Positions 33,501-45,467 of a stretch of DNA of 64,000 nucleotides are shown piece by piece. Both the position numbers and the translations under genes were made by a program. The notes under the pieces were generated by a model. The model was not told the DNA's origin and searched no databases. It worked only from the letters and a program-made list of their open reading frames with translations. Source of the stretch: Astrocystis sublimbata (lineage: Eukaryota > Ascomycota > Sordariomycetes > Xylariales > Xylariaceae). Location of the stretch: positions 434,001 through 498,000 of the forward strand of contig JAJNNY010000017.1 of the NCBI GenBank assembly GCA_022453515.1. The letters are read 5' to 3'. The first letter of the stretch is position 1, and every line of letters starts with the position of its first letter.

Positions 33501-35356
33501 ATGCGCAGAGGCCACTTTCCATTATCCAATTTCCCGGCATGGTGTATCCTGAATAATGTCACGTTGGACGGCGTCGGTGTTGCAGATGTCGACGGTAGAG
33601 GCTTGGGTCTGGTTGCCGAAGACGACGTCGATAACGAAAATGACGACCTACCCTCCTTGCTTACCATTCCGAAAGAGCTGGTTCTCTCGGCCTCGGCTAT
33701 TGAGAGCTATGCCAAAGAAAATAAAGATTTCCGCCAGCTTCTTGACGTAGCCGGCCACCAGGTGAGGGCCTTGCTTCGCTCCTATGGCCAAGTAAGTACA
33801 CATACATGCTAACACGATCTTCGTCTGCCAGTCGCACAGAGGAGATGTCCTCTTGTTCCTTCTGACACAGCTGGTCATGTCCTCGCCTGACTACACCGGC
33901 GGTGTGGGGGCGAGCACGGCTTGGACTCAATACTTCAAACTGCTTCCTTCGCAGGTGCCTGTCCCTACCCTGGTGTGTAATATATTTATTTCTTGGACTT
34001 CTTTGCCCCCCTTCTGCCATGTTCTGGAGGCGCGACATGCCTTGCAAAGGCTCCATCAACTCCTTGAATTCCCTCGAGCATTCGCAGCATAGCACGATTC
34101 CTCACTCTTCATATGAAAATTACTAACCCTAGTGCATGCAAGTGGTCCGAATCAGAGCTTTCTCTCCTCAGAGGCACATCACTCGAGGTAAGCTCTTCGT
34201 CGCAGAAGCATTCTTCATCTTTAACAAGTTCTTAGCCTGCGGTATCTGCAAAACTGGGTGCTTTGGAACGGGAATTTACTCGTATCCGAGAAGTGACAAA
34301 GAACCTTCCAAGATGGAACGAGCTGCTCGAAGTCGACGAAGCAGTCGGCTTGAACGACTGGATATTGCTAGACGCCCTCTACCGATCTCGGTCGCTTGCT
34401 TTGCCAAAGTCAGGAGAGTCAATGGTACCCTGTCTTGATTTAGTGAACCATTCGAACCCAGCAACAGCCTACTTCGAGGAAACCCCGGGAGATGACGTGG
34501 TACTCATTGCTTTCAAAGGGACAAAAGTGTCCAAGCAGAGTGAATTAACCATCAATTACGGTCATGATAAATCAGCCGCCGAGATGATGTTCAGTTATGG
34601 CTTTATCGATCCCGCATCGACTGCTAAAAGTATTGTCCTGCCAGTAGAGTCTATGGACGATGATCCACTCGCAAAGGCCAAACTCCACGTCTTTGGATCT
34701 GCGCCTACTCTGAAGATCACTGACAGCGACACTGGCATCCCCCAATGGAATGCGCCGTTTGTGGATTTGATGTGTTTGAACCACGAAGATGGCCTCAACT
34801 TCAGGGTCTTGCAGGATGCAGACGGATCGCAGTATCTCAGGATGTTCTGGCAGGATTCCGACGTTACGGAAGAAGCTGAGAATATGGGAAACATCATCAA
34901 GGGTCATGGCTTGTGCCAGGTATTCCGCCTCCGCGTCGTCGCTGTCGTCCACGGGATGGTCCAGCAACAGCTGGAAGCTTTGACAACCTACGACGAGGGA
35001 AGCGTATCCAACGAAAGTGGGACGCCTCATACACTCGGTGCAATATCGCGCCTCAGAAGAGTTGAAAGAGATCTCTTGGAAAGGTTGTCTGAGAATATTG
35101 GGAAGGAGGTGAGTACATGCGCGCTTCCTGCTCTGTCGCCCTTGTGCAAACACTCGATCTATGCATCCTATATCTTCGTCACCTTCAACAGATCGTTCCA
35201 CAATCATAACACAACTAGAGTTAGTATCCATCAAGGTAGCCATAACTAATTCGTTTGCAGAAGGACCAGCTGCTCGAGGATGGATCCGTGACAGCGTACC
35301 TTGCCGCAATGAATGGGCCCCAGCAGGGTGACATTGATGACGATGATTTCGCATAG
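33501..35356 (+). CDS. SET-domain protein lysine methyltransferase (Rkm/Set10-like)
   Basis: Five exons (33501-33761, 33832-33972, 34143-34187, 34236-35108, 35261-35356) encode 471 residues; all introns are GT-AG and in phase 0. The SET core is visible as NLPRWNELLEVDEAVGLNDWILLDALYRSR, MVPCLDLVNHSN (the NHS AdoMet-binding motif) and SELTINYGHDKSAAEMMFSYGF. The N-terminal PLSNFPAWCILNNVTLDGV and the C-terminal Rubisco-LSMT-like substrate-binding half match fungal SET proteins that methylate ribosomal proteins (S. cerevisiae Rkm4, S. pombe Set10, animal SETD6/SETD3 class). The target is inferred. An alternative donor at 33792 (GTAAGT) would add ten residues in frame but leaves only a 40-nt intron, so 33762 is preferred. 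Confidence 0.86.
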
Positions 35357-38300
35357 CATGCAGCCAAATGGTACCTAACTAGCTTGAGTCGCCTCCTTAC
35401 TCCATATGCGCATAACGAGAACTGAGGACTGATTAGGCAAGCCGCATTATTGCACGCAACCCACTGCTACGTCCAAATCACTTGAACACCAAAGAAACAA
35501 TACCATGGCCTGTAATCTGTTGTTGCTATAGATTGTGGCTTTCAATTGTTAAAATCATTATCTCATTCCTTGGGTATGCTGCCACTCTCTTATCTCTCTT
35601 CCTTGCAGATCCGTTTCTGTCGCACCCAGGCGTGATTCTCGCAAGCTTTGCATGCGTTGTCAACCCAATGTGTAGCAGCTGCCATTGAATCACAGTGTAT
35701 ATGACCAATGCAAAATCATATGCGAAATTCAATCTTGCGTGAGAGGCTCCAACAGACGATGATGATTGTCTATCCAGTTACCGCGCTCTTCCTTAATATC
35801 GAGGCATACATGTATAGTTGATACATTTGATAACCCCCACTGCTGCGGCTCCCTATGTCTTGTCAACCTGCCTCTTTATCCGGCAAGTGATTCAACCGGC
35901 ATCTTCGCTAGCGAGCCACGCGACTCGGGATACCCCGTGGAGACTTCGGGTCCCCTCGTAAATCTGCTCGCTACTACTCGTATACCTAGTGCTTAGATCT
36001 CCTTCATATACATAGTAGTGCCAACAGTAGGTGTGAGTGGGCGATTTCACTTGACTTGTCATCCCAACGCAGTTCCACACTGGACGTCAAAATATCTACC
36101 ATTCATACATATAGTACACTCATTTAGGTAGATCCAGGTAAACAGGTTTGCAGAGTAGATTAGATTGAAACCTTGGAAAGCCCATGAAATGATTATCTCA
36201 ATAACCGTTCTCTGCCGATCAGAATGGGGTAACGGGCGGCGGCGCTGCAGAATTGTATTGTCTTGGTCTTGCATTAGCCTGGTCATAGTCATTGTCTTGT
36301 ATGTGACAATAGTAAAAAGGGATGGTCTCCCACATCTCATTCAGAATTCCTCGAGCATCGTAATACATCGCGAGACCTGAACTACCTCCCTAGATGTGTC
36401 GATCCGCCCACCGCCTCGTGGGCTCAGCGAAGTCGGTCTGAGGCCGATGAATCAGATGAAGACCATTCACCCGAATGCGGTAATGAATCACTCTCGTGCT
36501 GTTGGATAGTTGCGTGTCCGCGGAGTAGCGTGAACTAGGAAAGTGTTGCATGAACCGGCCAATGCCTTTCGTTAGCCATACCGCATACGTGATCGAAATA
36601 GTGAAGGCGCGCCAAAACCAGCCCAAGGGGGAGGCCCACACACATCCATGGACTCTTCTTTGTCCGGCCACGTTTGCCAATGTGTCTAGATCTTGCCCTG
36701 GGCAGAGAGGCACATAAGCGATCCAACGAAATCACAAGACGTTACGAAACGACATGCACCTCCATTCTCCATTCTCCATCGGGACTCTAGCAACACAATC
36801 GATAAGATTTCGGCGTTTTCCCAGTGTCAGCGGCTGAGGTGCCCTTTCGCTTGTACGACGTATGGACGTGTGAAGTGAATGTAATTGTTGGGCTCACGGC
36901 ACACGAATCAAGGGCAGGGAGCGATGTCCTGCATCTGCCCTGCATGAAGTAGCATCCTTTCTCGCTCGCCATGGGGACCAATCGCGCAGCAGACGAAAAC
37001 AAAACGGAATATGTCAGGTTGATTAGCTCGAATGGGATTCCGAAACGCCCTCTAGTGTTCTAGTCTCGTTGCTTACACGCTCCATGAGTGGTCATCTGGC
37101 ACAAAGAGCGACGAGCGGGTTGATGGATCCCCACGGCCGCGGGGAAGTTGATGCCACGGCGTTCGGCTCCCCAGACGGTTTCTACACTAGACGGCGACGA
37201 TGTGAGGAACCACGCCTTCTGTTTCGTGGTGTGTGTCTTCGATCTTCTCCACCGCTTGTCAGCTAACACAGGTTACAGCCAACCCCGGGCTGCGAATCCA
37301 CCCGGGATCTCCAGAGCCAGGTTACTAGCAGTCTAGCACGATAATCAGAGGTGTGTCCTGCGTCGAGGCCCTGCTCCTCTGGGTGCCTGGCATGCCTGCT
37401 CGCCTGGCGAGCCTGGCACTGACTGACATGGTACGCAAGGACGGTAGGTAGCAGCACTAGTTGCCATATGCGAATGCGTGCATGGATACTCGCAGAAAAT
37501 TCTCGCTTGCTTTGCTAGGCAGATGGCAGAGGTGTTTCTTATCAAATATATGTCGGTTTGATCGAGTGGGATTCCTGATTGTGTGCTGTGTCGGGCGGGC
37601 TCCTTACGTCAGGCGTCGCCACGATGTGAAGTTTCTCGTCCGACTCGACGGCACAGCGCTCGCGATGATGGAATGCGTGTGGCAGAACTTGGCATTAACA
37701 CTACTCTGCTCTGCTATACCCTCGTCAACTCCCCGGCCGGCTGTGAACTAGACCATTGTCTCTTGATAGCCCGCGACTGGTTTGCTCAGAGTCTTCGAAA
37801 TGAACTGGTCAGGCTGGTCTATTTCCTTCACCCCCTTCTCCCCCTTCACCCCCTGTCACACCCCGGATTTTTTCTAGTTTCCATCCCCAACACACACTAA
37901 CAAAGACTAGGTCTAGATAGCAGCTCATGACACTAACGCCAGACCGGGGCACGGGGTTTTGCAACTAGTTGCTCCTACTGCTCATCTTCCTGGAGGCCCC
38001 GCAAATTCGTCGTATTGGTCTGTTTTCCTGGAGAAGCGGGCGCTGCTGACTCCATTTCTTCCTCTTCATTCCACTGTCTCCTCCTCAATTCGTTCCTCTC
38101 CATCTGATCCATTCCCACATCGCCCTTCCTCGACTTCTTCGACTTCTACACCAACGACCACTTCCTCCCCACCACGAAATTCTCTATTCTCGGCTAGAAA
38201 CACTCGAAAATACCTCTCAATACCTCTCAAGCCAAGAAACAACGACATTCGTGTGACGCGGCCTGTTGTTATTGCTCGCGAGCTCGGGGGTTACGAAACA

Positions 38301-38468
38301 CTATCCCATTCACTCCCATCGGGGAACGCCACCACCATCCACCGGCTCTATCGTGGTCCGACTGTTCCATAATCCATGGGGAGACAGTCTCTAGCATTTC
38401 CATCGAGTCCGGCTTGCGCATAAACCTGCCAAATCCAGAGGTTACCATCGGGTTAATCGCTCGCCAAG
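35357..38468. other. Long upstream region of the FacB gene (3.1 kb)
   Basis: No protein gene is supported. The distal part (35360-37800) is unremarkable, with short frames only. From about 37830 to 38230 the plus strand is strongly pyrimidine-rich (CCTTCTCC, TCCTCTTC), as in fungal promoters and leaders, so the facB transcript probably starts here. A 16-codon upstream ORF occupies 38376-38423. Confidence 0.5.
38376..38423 (+). promoter_or_regulatory. Candidate upstream ORF in the facB leader
   Basis: An ATG at 38376 opens a 15-residue frame (MGRQSLAFPSSPACA) closed by TAA, ending 45 bases before the facB ATG. If the leader covers it, scanning ribosomes would meet it first. No conservation can be judged here. 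Confidence 0.3.
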
Positions 38469-41323
38469 ATGCCCGGCATACTACCAATGAAAGTGATCAA
38501 AGTGGGCACCAGCTCCCAGAGCCGGATCGCCCAAGCCTGCGACCGCTGCCGTTCCAAGAAGATACGCTGCGACGGGATACGGCCGACATGCTCGCAATGC
38601 TCAAACGTGGGCTTCGAGTGCAAGACCAGCGACAAGCTCAGCCGACGTGCCTTCCCTCGTGGCTACACAGAGTCTTTGGAGGAGAGAGTGAGGCAATTGG
38701 AGTCGGAAGTCCGAGAACTGAAGGACTTGTTAGACGAGAAGGACGAGAAGATAGATATGCTCTCCAAGATGCACGGCCACCGCTCGCCTTCTATCAGGTC
38801 GAGTGCGAGCCCCAAGCCTCTAGCAAAGCCGGATCGAGATGCCGGCCCACCCGTGAAGCAGGACGTCTTTCGTGTACAAGCGACGCCGTTGTTGCTTGGT
38901 GTTGAGAATTCCGACTCATACTTCATGGGGTCCTCCAGCGGACGTGCCTTCATAGGTAAGTCTTCTCGCTCATATGCAGCACCTACCTGTGTGTCAACTC
39001 GCGTTAACATAGCCGTCAGAAACGTTCAAGCGCAAGATACAAGAAAATGGGAAGCCTTGTGGAGACTTCAACCCCGAGGCATTTCTACATATCCAAGGAT
39101 GCTATCCTCTGGTAGCAAAGGTCCCAACCCACGCCCTCCGAATCCCGCCCCGGCTCTTCTCAGATAGATGTGTAAATGTCTATTTCCAAGAGTGGGCGCC
39201 ACTCTTCCCCGTGTTACACAAGCCCACATTCCTGCATCTATACGAAGACTTCGCCAGCGATTCGGACAAGGTCAAGAACAACCACAAGCTCGCGCAGCTC
39301 TATCTTGTCTTCAGCATTGCCGCCCTGTCAAGCGAACACCCTGACTTGGAGCAGATTGCCGTTTGTGAACTACAGTGGCAGAAGGCACTGGATTCGATCA
39401 TGATGGACAACACAATGCACACCCTCCAATGCTTGGTCCTCGCCCTCGTGTACTGCACGATTCGAGCAGACTACAAGCGCCTCCAGCACTACAAGGCCAT
39501 TGCCGTCGGGTTGTCTCATCGGCTCGGCTTGCACCAAAGCCAGAAGCGATTCTCCTTCGGGGCGTTGACCATCGAAACACGCAAGAAGGTATTTTGGACA
39601 CTGTATACTCTCGACTGGTAAGGCTTCACCTGAACTACGGCCATGGGTCACTTGCTAACATCTTGAAGCTTCTCCGCGGCTATTCTTGGTCTCCCGAAGT
39701 TGATGAAAGAAGAAGATATACACGCAGAATATCCATCAGACACCGATGATGAATACGTGACAGAGAAAGGATTCCAGCCTACGCTGCCTGGGGAGCACAC
39801 TCGGATATCGAGCGCTCTAGCTCTGTTTAGACTGTCGCGGATTCTGGCCCATGTCTTGGAGAAGAATTATCCCGCCGCCGCCTCTCATGAGCTTTCACTT
39901 CAGCAAATGTCGATACTTGACGCGGAACTCCAAGAGTGGGACGAATCACTACCCACCCATCTCAAGCTCAACTTCGTGCAGGACAAACCATCAACGGACG
40001 TTACTGGTAGCAGGTCTCCCATCTTGGTATGCGCTTATCTCCCTGCTCACTCCTACCATTCGCTAACACCTGCAGGCCCTTGCGTATTACTACATCCGCA
40101 CGCTCATATATCGGCCTGCCATCGGCTCTAACCTAGGAGCCAAAGCTGCACCGGCGCTGATGGCAACTGCTGACTCCAGCAAATGCATCATTCAGATTGT
40201 TCAGCTCCTCGAGGAGCGAAGCATGTCTTTCTCCTTCTGTCTGAACAAGACAGATGTTCTTGTCCTGTGCGGCATGACTCTGCTTTACCAGAGCTTGGAG
40301 CTCAAGCATGATAGTAAGCTCATCAAGGAGATCGAACGACTATCCAATGTCGTTTTGAAGACGCTGCAGAAATCTAGAGCTGCAGGGATCAATGATCTGC
40401 AAAGAGTGGCAAGGATGCTGATCCAAGTTGGTGAACCGTCTCAACCGGCATCAAATCACAAGAGCCCCAGCATGGGCATGGTCGGGCCCACGAGAACATC
40501 GCCTCCGGCGAGTGCTTTCGCTAAGGGCCTGCCCTACGGTCGGCAGCCTGGGGCTGCCATGAGCGACACAGACTTGCTATCTCAGCAGGAGAAAATACGT
40601 CGCATGACGATGCCTACCTCGTCTGCGACACGGCCAGGGCCAGACATCTATCGCTCACAACGAGCCTCATTTGACCACACTAGCACGGAGCAACCGACAT
40701 CGCAACGTGACCAACAGCTTGCTCTTACCCAGATCCAACAAAACATGCTGCGAAGGTCGTCCACCCACAAGGCCAAACCGAATATGGACTATCTCTCACT
40801 CGGTAACAACGCCTCGCCTAGTGTTCAGCCCTCTTCGCCCGGCCAAAACCACGTGCAATCTTCGCAGTCCCTGCCACCATCGCATCAGCCTCACAACCCA
40901 TTATATCCACCCACCCAAATGAACAAGGGTGTCTCGGGAGGTGGCATCTCGGTAGGCGAATGGGAAGCACTATTAGGCGCCATGGACGGTGGCCAGATCA
41001 ACGTCTACGATGCCATCTACGGTGGACCCGCTCTATCCTTAGAGACGCCGACTAGTAACACGACGACTTACACAGAATGGTCGCCCGATCCTTGGGATTT
41101 GTCCGGCTTTAACATAGGAGAACTGGATCTGAGCAACGGTGCTGCGGCACCACAGAGTGTCCTCAGCATCAGCGACGAGAGTCTCAGCTCCGGCGACGAC
41201 CTCTCGAACGACCTGTACCTCGGCGTGAAAGGAGACGACTACCCAAACGGCATGATGCCTCACCGGAATAGCCACGACGGGCCATTGGTACTGGACGGTC
41301 TGGACATGGGTCTGGGGTTATGA
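38469..41323 (+). CDS. facB: Zn2Cys6 activator FacB/Cat8 (acetate and gluconeogenic genes)
   Basis: Four exons (38469-38955, 39020-39617, 39669-40026, 40076-41323) encode 896 residues; introns are 64, 51 and 49 nt. The N-terminus [20 protein letters not shown] precedes a Zn2Cys6 cluster at residues 24-51 (CX2CX6CX6CX2CX6C) and a basic linker ([20 protein letters not shown]) leading into a leucine-rich coiled coil ([22 protein letters not shown]). This is the FacB/Cat8/Acu-15 signature. The middle is the fungal-specific transcription-factor domain (about 200-520; [20 protein letters not shown]). The C-terminus is Gln/Ser/Pro-rich and acidic ([10 protein letters not shown]), a likely activation domain. 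In Aspergillus and yeast the family activates acetyl-CoA synthetase, glyoxylate-cycle and gluconeogenic genes, downstream of Snf1 in yeast. Length is close to the Aspergillus protein. Orthology is strong; role is inferred. Confidence 0.9.
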
Positions 41324-42431
41324 CGACCCCTTACTAGGCTTGGCTGATGGATTGTGCTTTTACGCGTACTTTCTTACTGTAACTGCTTAAGGCGTTGACG
41401 TTGGTCTAATGGCATCGACTCTACATGATTGGTGATTCAGGTAAATATCGGGGCGATTTTTAGGATCTGCGGGACTTATATCCATTTACGAGAGGGTTTT
41501 CGGGTACCCAGGTGGGACGGTCTTATCCAGGTTTTTGGAGGGTTCTATTGGTATTGGCGCATAATATAGTCGGGTCAGGGCCCATTTACCTTAGATAGTT
41601 TCGTTCTATCATCAACATTTTCTTCACAACAAGCATCGAGCCAAATTTTCCAGTTGAACAGCAAACCCTCCATGAACAAACAACGCATATCCTGTCATGT
41701 CCTGTGTCCCGCACAAGTCACGTTGCCGCAAGTCTATACTTACGACAATTCCCCGGATTCGATTGGAAATTGGGAGGGGTTTCACGACGACGCTAGAGGA
41801 GTTTCGGTAGCCAGACAAATCAAGCAAATTTGACATTACATTACATACATAGTAGACTGCATCGCCCCGTAAGTGCGCAGAAGCCACTAAGGTATGGGCT
41901 TGGAGCGAACACCGATGAGCGCACACAGACCTGACTCGCAGGGGGCCTCAAGGGGGGGCTCTCCATGCGGGGGATCCTTCCCCAGTATGGCCATAGTCAA
42001 ATCAGGGAGTCGAGAGAGGCAAGAGAAGCAAGAGAGGCGAGAGAGGCGAAGAGCAGTGGTTGACCGATCTGGAGGGCAGCTGACCGGCGCCATACTAGCA
42101 CGGACTAGGTCCAACGGCAGGCACTCGATCGGCGACTTTTGGACTGGTTGTGGCCATGTGGCTCGCTGGGAATGCGTCATGAGCAAAGGCGAGCTACGAT
42201 GTTTTGGGCGACGACTACCGCGCGCCGTCGGGACCCCCGGGGCGTGGACAGATACTAAGTAGATATTCTGGTCAGCCAGATTGGCCAGACAGGAAAGCTA
42301 GAGAGGGTCAGCATCAGCAGCGCTAAGAGCACGTCGTCAGTGGCTAGTCTCCCTGATCTGCTGCACTGCGCCTCGCCGTATGCCTTCTTCAGGCTACGCT
42401 GGCGCTTGCATGCAGTCTAATTTCTCTCACC

Positions 42432-42473
42432 TCTTCTTCCTCTTCCTCTTCCTCTTCCTCTTCCTCTTCCTCC
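42432..42473 (+). repeat. TTCCTC hexanucleotide microsatellite
   Basis: Roughly six uninterrupted copies of CTTCCT/TTCCTC form a pure pyrimidine tract in intergenic DNA. Such tracts are prone to length change and could serve as a strain marker. Confidence 0.85.
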
Positions 42474-42935
42474 ATCTCCTTAGCCTCTTCTCACTCTAGT
42501 GTAGGCTGCTGTTAATAGTAGGCTACTGGAAATCCGGCGGAGGTAGGGTCAGGACACGTTGGCTGGCAAGCTGGTACGGTGGCGGACCAGCTTAGTGCAA
42601 AGGTAATCTTATGGGTCCTGTGCTGAACGTAAATATATACTTAGTGCGTCTATGTGTACGAGTAAGTACTCCTAAGGACATACTGGCTCGACTGGGAAAC
42701 AGGCAGGGAGCCGACGAGAGCGGGAGAGGTTAGGCCCGTGATTTTCCACATGGTCGTGAGACGGAACTATGAAGCATAGTCTTCAACCGCTTTTGGAACT
42801 GTTCCACGTGTCGGCTTTCATCTTTGCGAACTATTCTGAGGTTTTAATTACAACTCGCGTTGCGCGAATATAGCGTTCTGGGTTCTGCGCTTACCGCCCG
42901 CACGCTATGAGTACTCCTTGGACGAGATCTAATAT

Positions 42936-42971
42936 ACCTACCTAGGTAGGTAGGTAGGTAGGTAAATAGGT
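42936..42971. repeat. Inverted TAGG/CCTA tetranucleotide run
   Basis: ACCTACCTAGGTAGGT is a perfect palindrome, followed by further GGTA units and an AATAGGTA tail. It is the longest uninterrupted example of the intergenic motif family in this window. Confidence 0.8.
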
Positions 42972-44186
42972 ATTTTATCAAACCTACTGGAAAAGGAGGT
43001 TTCTCCCGTCCTGGACGCAACGCAGCCCTCCGATGTTTGTATTGGGCCTTACCCGGGCTATACTCTAACAGCTTTATAGAAGTTCACCAACTAGATACCT
43101 ACTTCTACCTAGGGTACCTATGTACAACAAAATCTTTGAGAGACATAGGTAATTCAAAGGTAATTCCCAATAAATGCCACAGCTTATATCCGATATGTCC
43201 ATCACCCAATGGAATCCCGGTCAGTTGGAACCCAGAATGCAATGCTGGACAACGGGCTTCGGCTCTTGTTTCATCCAGCCCGAAACCCGCATTACACGCC
43301 AAGGAGGTAACTTTACATCATATGTAGAGAGACACATTGTCATTGTGCAGTGCTGTAGGAATTTCCAAGAACGGGGAAATGACATGCTCCGTGTGTGACC
43401 TCCGTCCGGGATCCTGGCACCGGGCTTTCTAGACCAATGTGTCGATTGTTCTTCAGGCGTCTTGGCCGTCTTCCTCACCTCGACCCCCCGCTCCGGGTCC
43501 ACAGTCTGCCCACTCACATCTCTCAGATCGTACGTGGACGAACCGTTTCGGCCGCCTTACGCGTCCGAAGCGTCCGAAACACTCCCGCAAGTACCTAGAT
43601 AATCAATCTCCATCACCAACAACGCTGGCCCTCGTCCGCGGCGACTCTCCGCTATCCTGTCTTCTGGTGTTATCGATTGCAGCGATCTGGTTGAAACGCT
43701 TATTTGATTGTCGCCCTCACGAGTGTCTTTGTCTCGTATACCTGCTCAACGTATAGTGCCTCTTTCTGCGCTGGTCGCATGAAACTGGTCTCTCACTTGT
43801 GCAATTCTGGCGCAATTCTTTGTTGGGCAGCCATCGCGTCGTCCAATCACGAACTGTCGACAGTGACAGTGTTCGCGGGTAGCAAGCGAGGAGATCTGCA
43901 GGTATTTGGCATCCGATAGATGCCAATTGGTCCGTTACGGCGGTTTAAAAGCTTCCGACAGCCTCGTGTGACCCCATCTACCCAGCCCTGGTATTGCTTT
44001 GTCTTCTGTTTTGTTTTGTTGGTCGTGCAATAAGCCGGTGTCGACAGCGTGGTTCTTCATTACAAGCCTCGCATCACCTTGTGCGTTGAGGCAACACATC
44101 ATCGCCTACATGAAATCCTACATCATTCAATCGACCCTGTCCCGCCAGAGCCGTGATAAGTAGAAGGACGAGACGGCGCTGGCTCA

Positions 44187-45467
44187 ATGCCAACAACAGT
44201 GAAAAGGTCTCCAGAGGGGACGTCAACAACTGAGGACAGCCCGTTATTGGGACCCAAAAACGACACTAGTAAGTCTCATGCCGCGGAATGCTCCGCCGTC
44301 GCCATGAAACATCTTGGCAATTTGTGACGAACGATGTAGACTGATAAGTCGACAGTGAGCAACGCCGCTATGCCGAATCACGGCTCGGCAAGCCCGGGGA
44401 GCACATATGGGATGCCTCAGACGATAGGACATCGAGGGTTCAAAGCCGCGGCTCCAGAGAATACCATGGCCGCTTTCAAGGCCGCTGCTGAGGCCGGCGT
44501 TGACGCAATCGAGACGGACCTCCATCTTACCCGAGACGGCGTTGTCGTGCTCTGCCATGATGAGACGCTCCTGCGCTGTTACGGCAATAAGGCCAAAGTT
44601 CGTGATCTCGATTGGAGTGAGATCAGTCAGCTGCGGACACTCCTTGAGCCGCACGAACCGATGCCTCGCCTTGTTGATCTGCTGGAATATTTGGGTCAGC
44701 CTGGGCTGGAAGATGTAGGACTCTTGCTCGACGTCAAGGTATGTCGCACATAGTTGATTCCCGTGTTGGAACTCATTTCCACTTTACCATGTGTGCTGAC
44801 AACGACTCTGCTAAGACACACGATGACGCTGAAGATATAATGAAAAGAACGGCGGCAGCGCTGGACGAGGTGACAAGCAAGCAGCCTTGGGAGACTCGAG
44901 TTACACCATGCTGCTGGGATGTAAGACGATACCTTGTTGGGAGAATCCTGGCCGCAAGACGTGGTGGAACTGACTCTTCGGCAGGCTAAATATATCAAAC
45001 TGAGCATGAAGTATCTCCCGACTTACCCCATCACGCACGTAGGGTTCTCCACCACGTACGCGCGCTGCTTGGTCGATATCCCCAACATATCATTCAGTAT
45101 GCTGCGGCATACCATAGCCTCTCCGTTCGGCCTGCGGTTTCTCAGGGATATGAAGAAACTAGGCATCCCCGTCCACGTATGGACCGTCAACGAGGAGAGC
45201 TGGATGGAGTGGAGCATCCGGAAAGAAGTCAGCGGTGTCATCACTGACGAAGTCGCCTTGTTCCACAAGGTGTGCGACCGGATGGGCGACCTCGACGGCA
45301 AGAGTGGCAAGAGGGCAGCGGGCCTGAAGTCCTTTTCGCTGTTCCAATTTGTTCGGTTCTGGGCCGAGATCGCTCTGTTCCAATTTCTTGTTACCGCATA
45401 TATGGCTAGAGAGCGGTGGCGTCATGGGTCCCCAGAACATCGTGTGAACAAGGCTTTGAATGCCTAA
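44187..45467 (+). CDS. Glycerophosphodiester phosphodiesterase (Pgc1-like)
   Basis: Four exons (44187-44268, 44356-44738, 44816-44920, 44985-45467) encode 350 residues; introns are 87, 77 and 64 nt. The GDPD TIM-barrel motif begins at TIGHRGFKAAAPENT (His53) and continues with DAIETDLHLTRDGVVVLCHD (metal and catalytic residues), DVGLLLDVK, and near the end VHVWTVNEESWMEWSIRK...GVITDE. After the barrel a hydrophobic segment near the C-terminus (RFWAEIALFQFLVTAYMARERW) looks like a tail anchor. Layout and tail resemble yeast Pgc1, a phosphatidylglycerol-specific phospholipase C on lipid droplets and mitochondria. General GDPD activity is secure; the Pgc1 role is inferred. The first 27 residues are poorly conserved-looking, and initiation at a later Met in exon 2 is possible. 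Confidence 0.87.

Larger units (their letters stand above)
41324..44186. other. Gene-free region with simple repeats
   Basis: It includes the facB 3' flank and the promoter of the phosphodiesterase gene. Simple repeats occur: GAGAGGC-type units at 42013-42052, a TTCCTC tract at 42432-42473 and a TAGG tetranucleotide run at 42936-42971. Open frames such as 41894-42262 overlap the purine repeat and are not credible genes. Confidence 0.5.

Noticed and set aside
37959..38372. 137-codon plus-strand frame upstream of FacB
   Set aside because: It begins at TTG, is Ser/Thr/Pro-rich because of the pyrimidine-rich leader and has no domain.
41894..42262. 122-codon plus-strand frame with ATG
   Set aside because: It is built on a GAGAGGC purine repeat giving an ERQEKQERRERR stretch; no domain, no introns, no homologue recalled.
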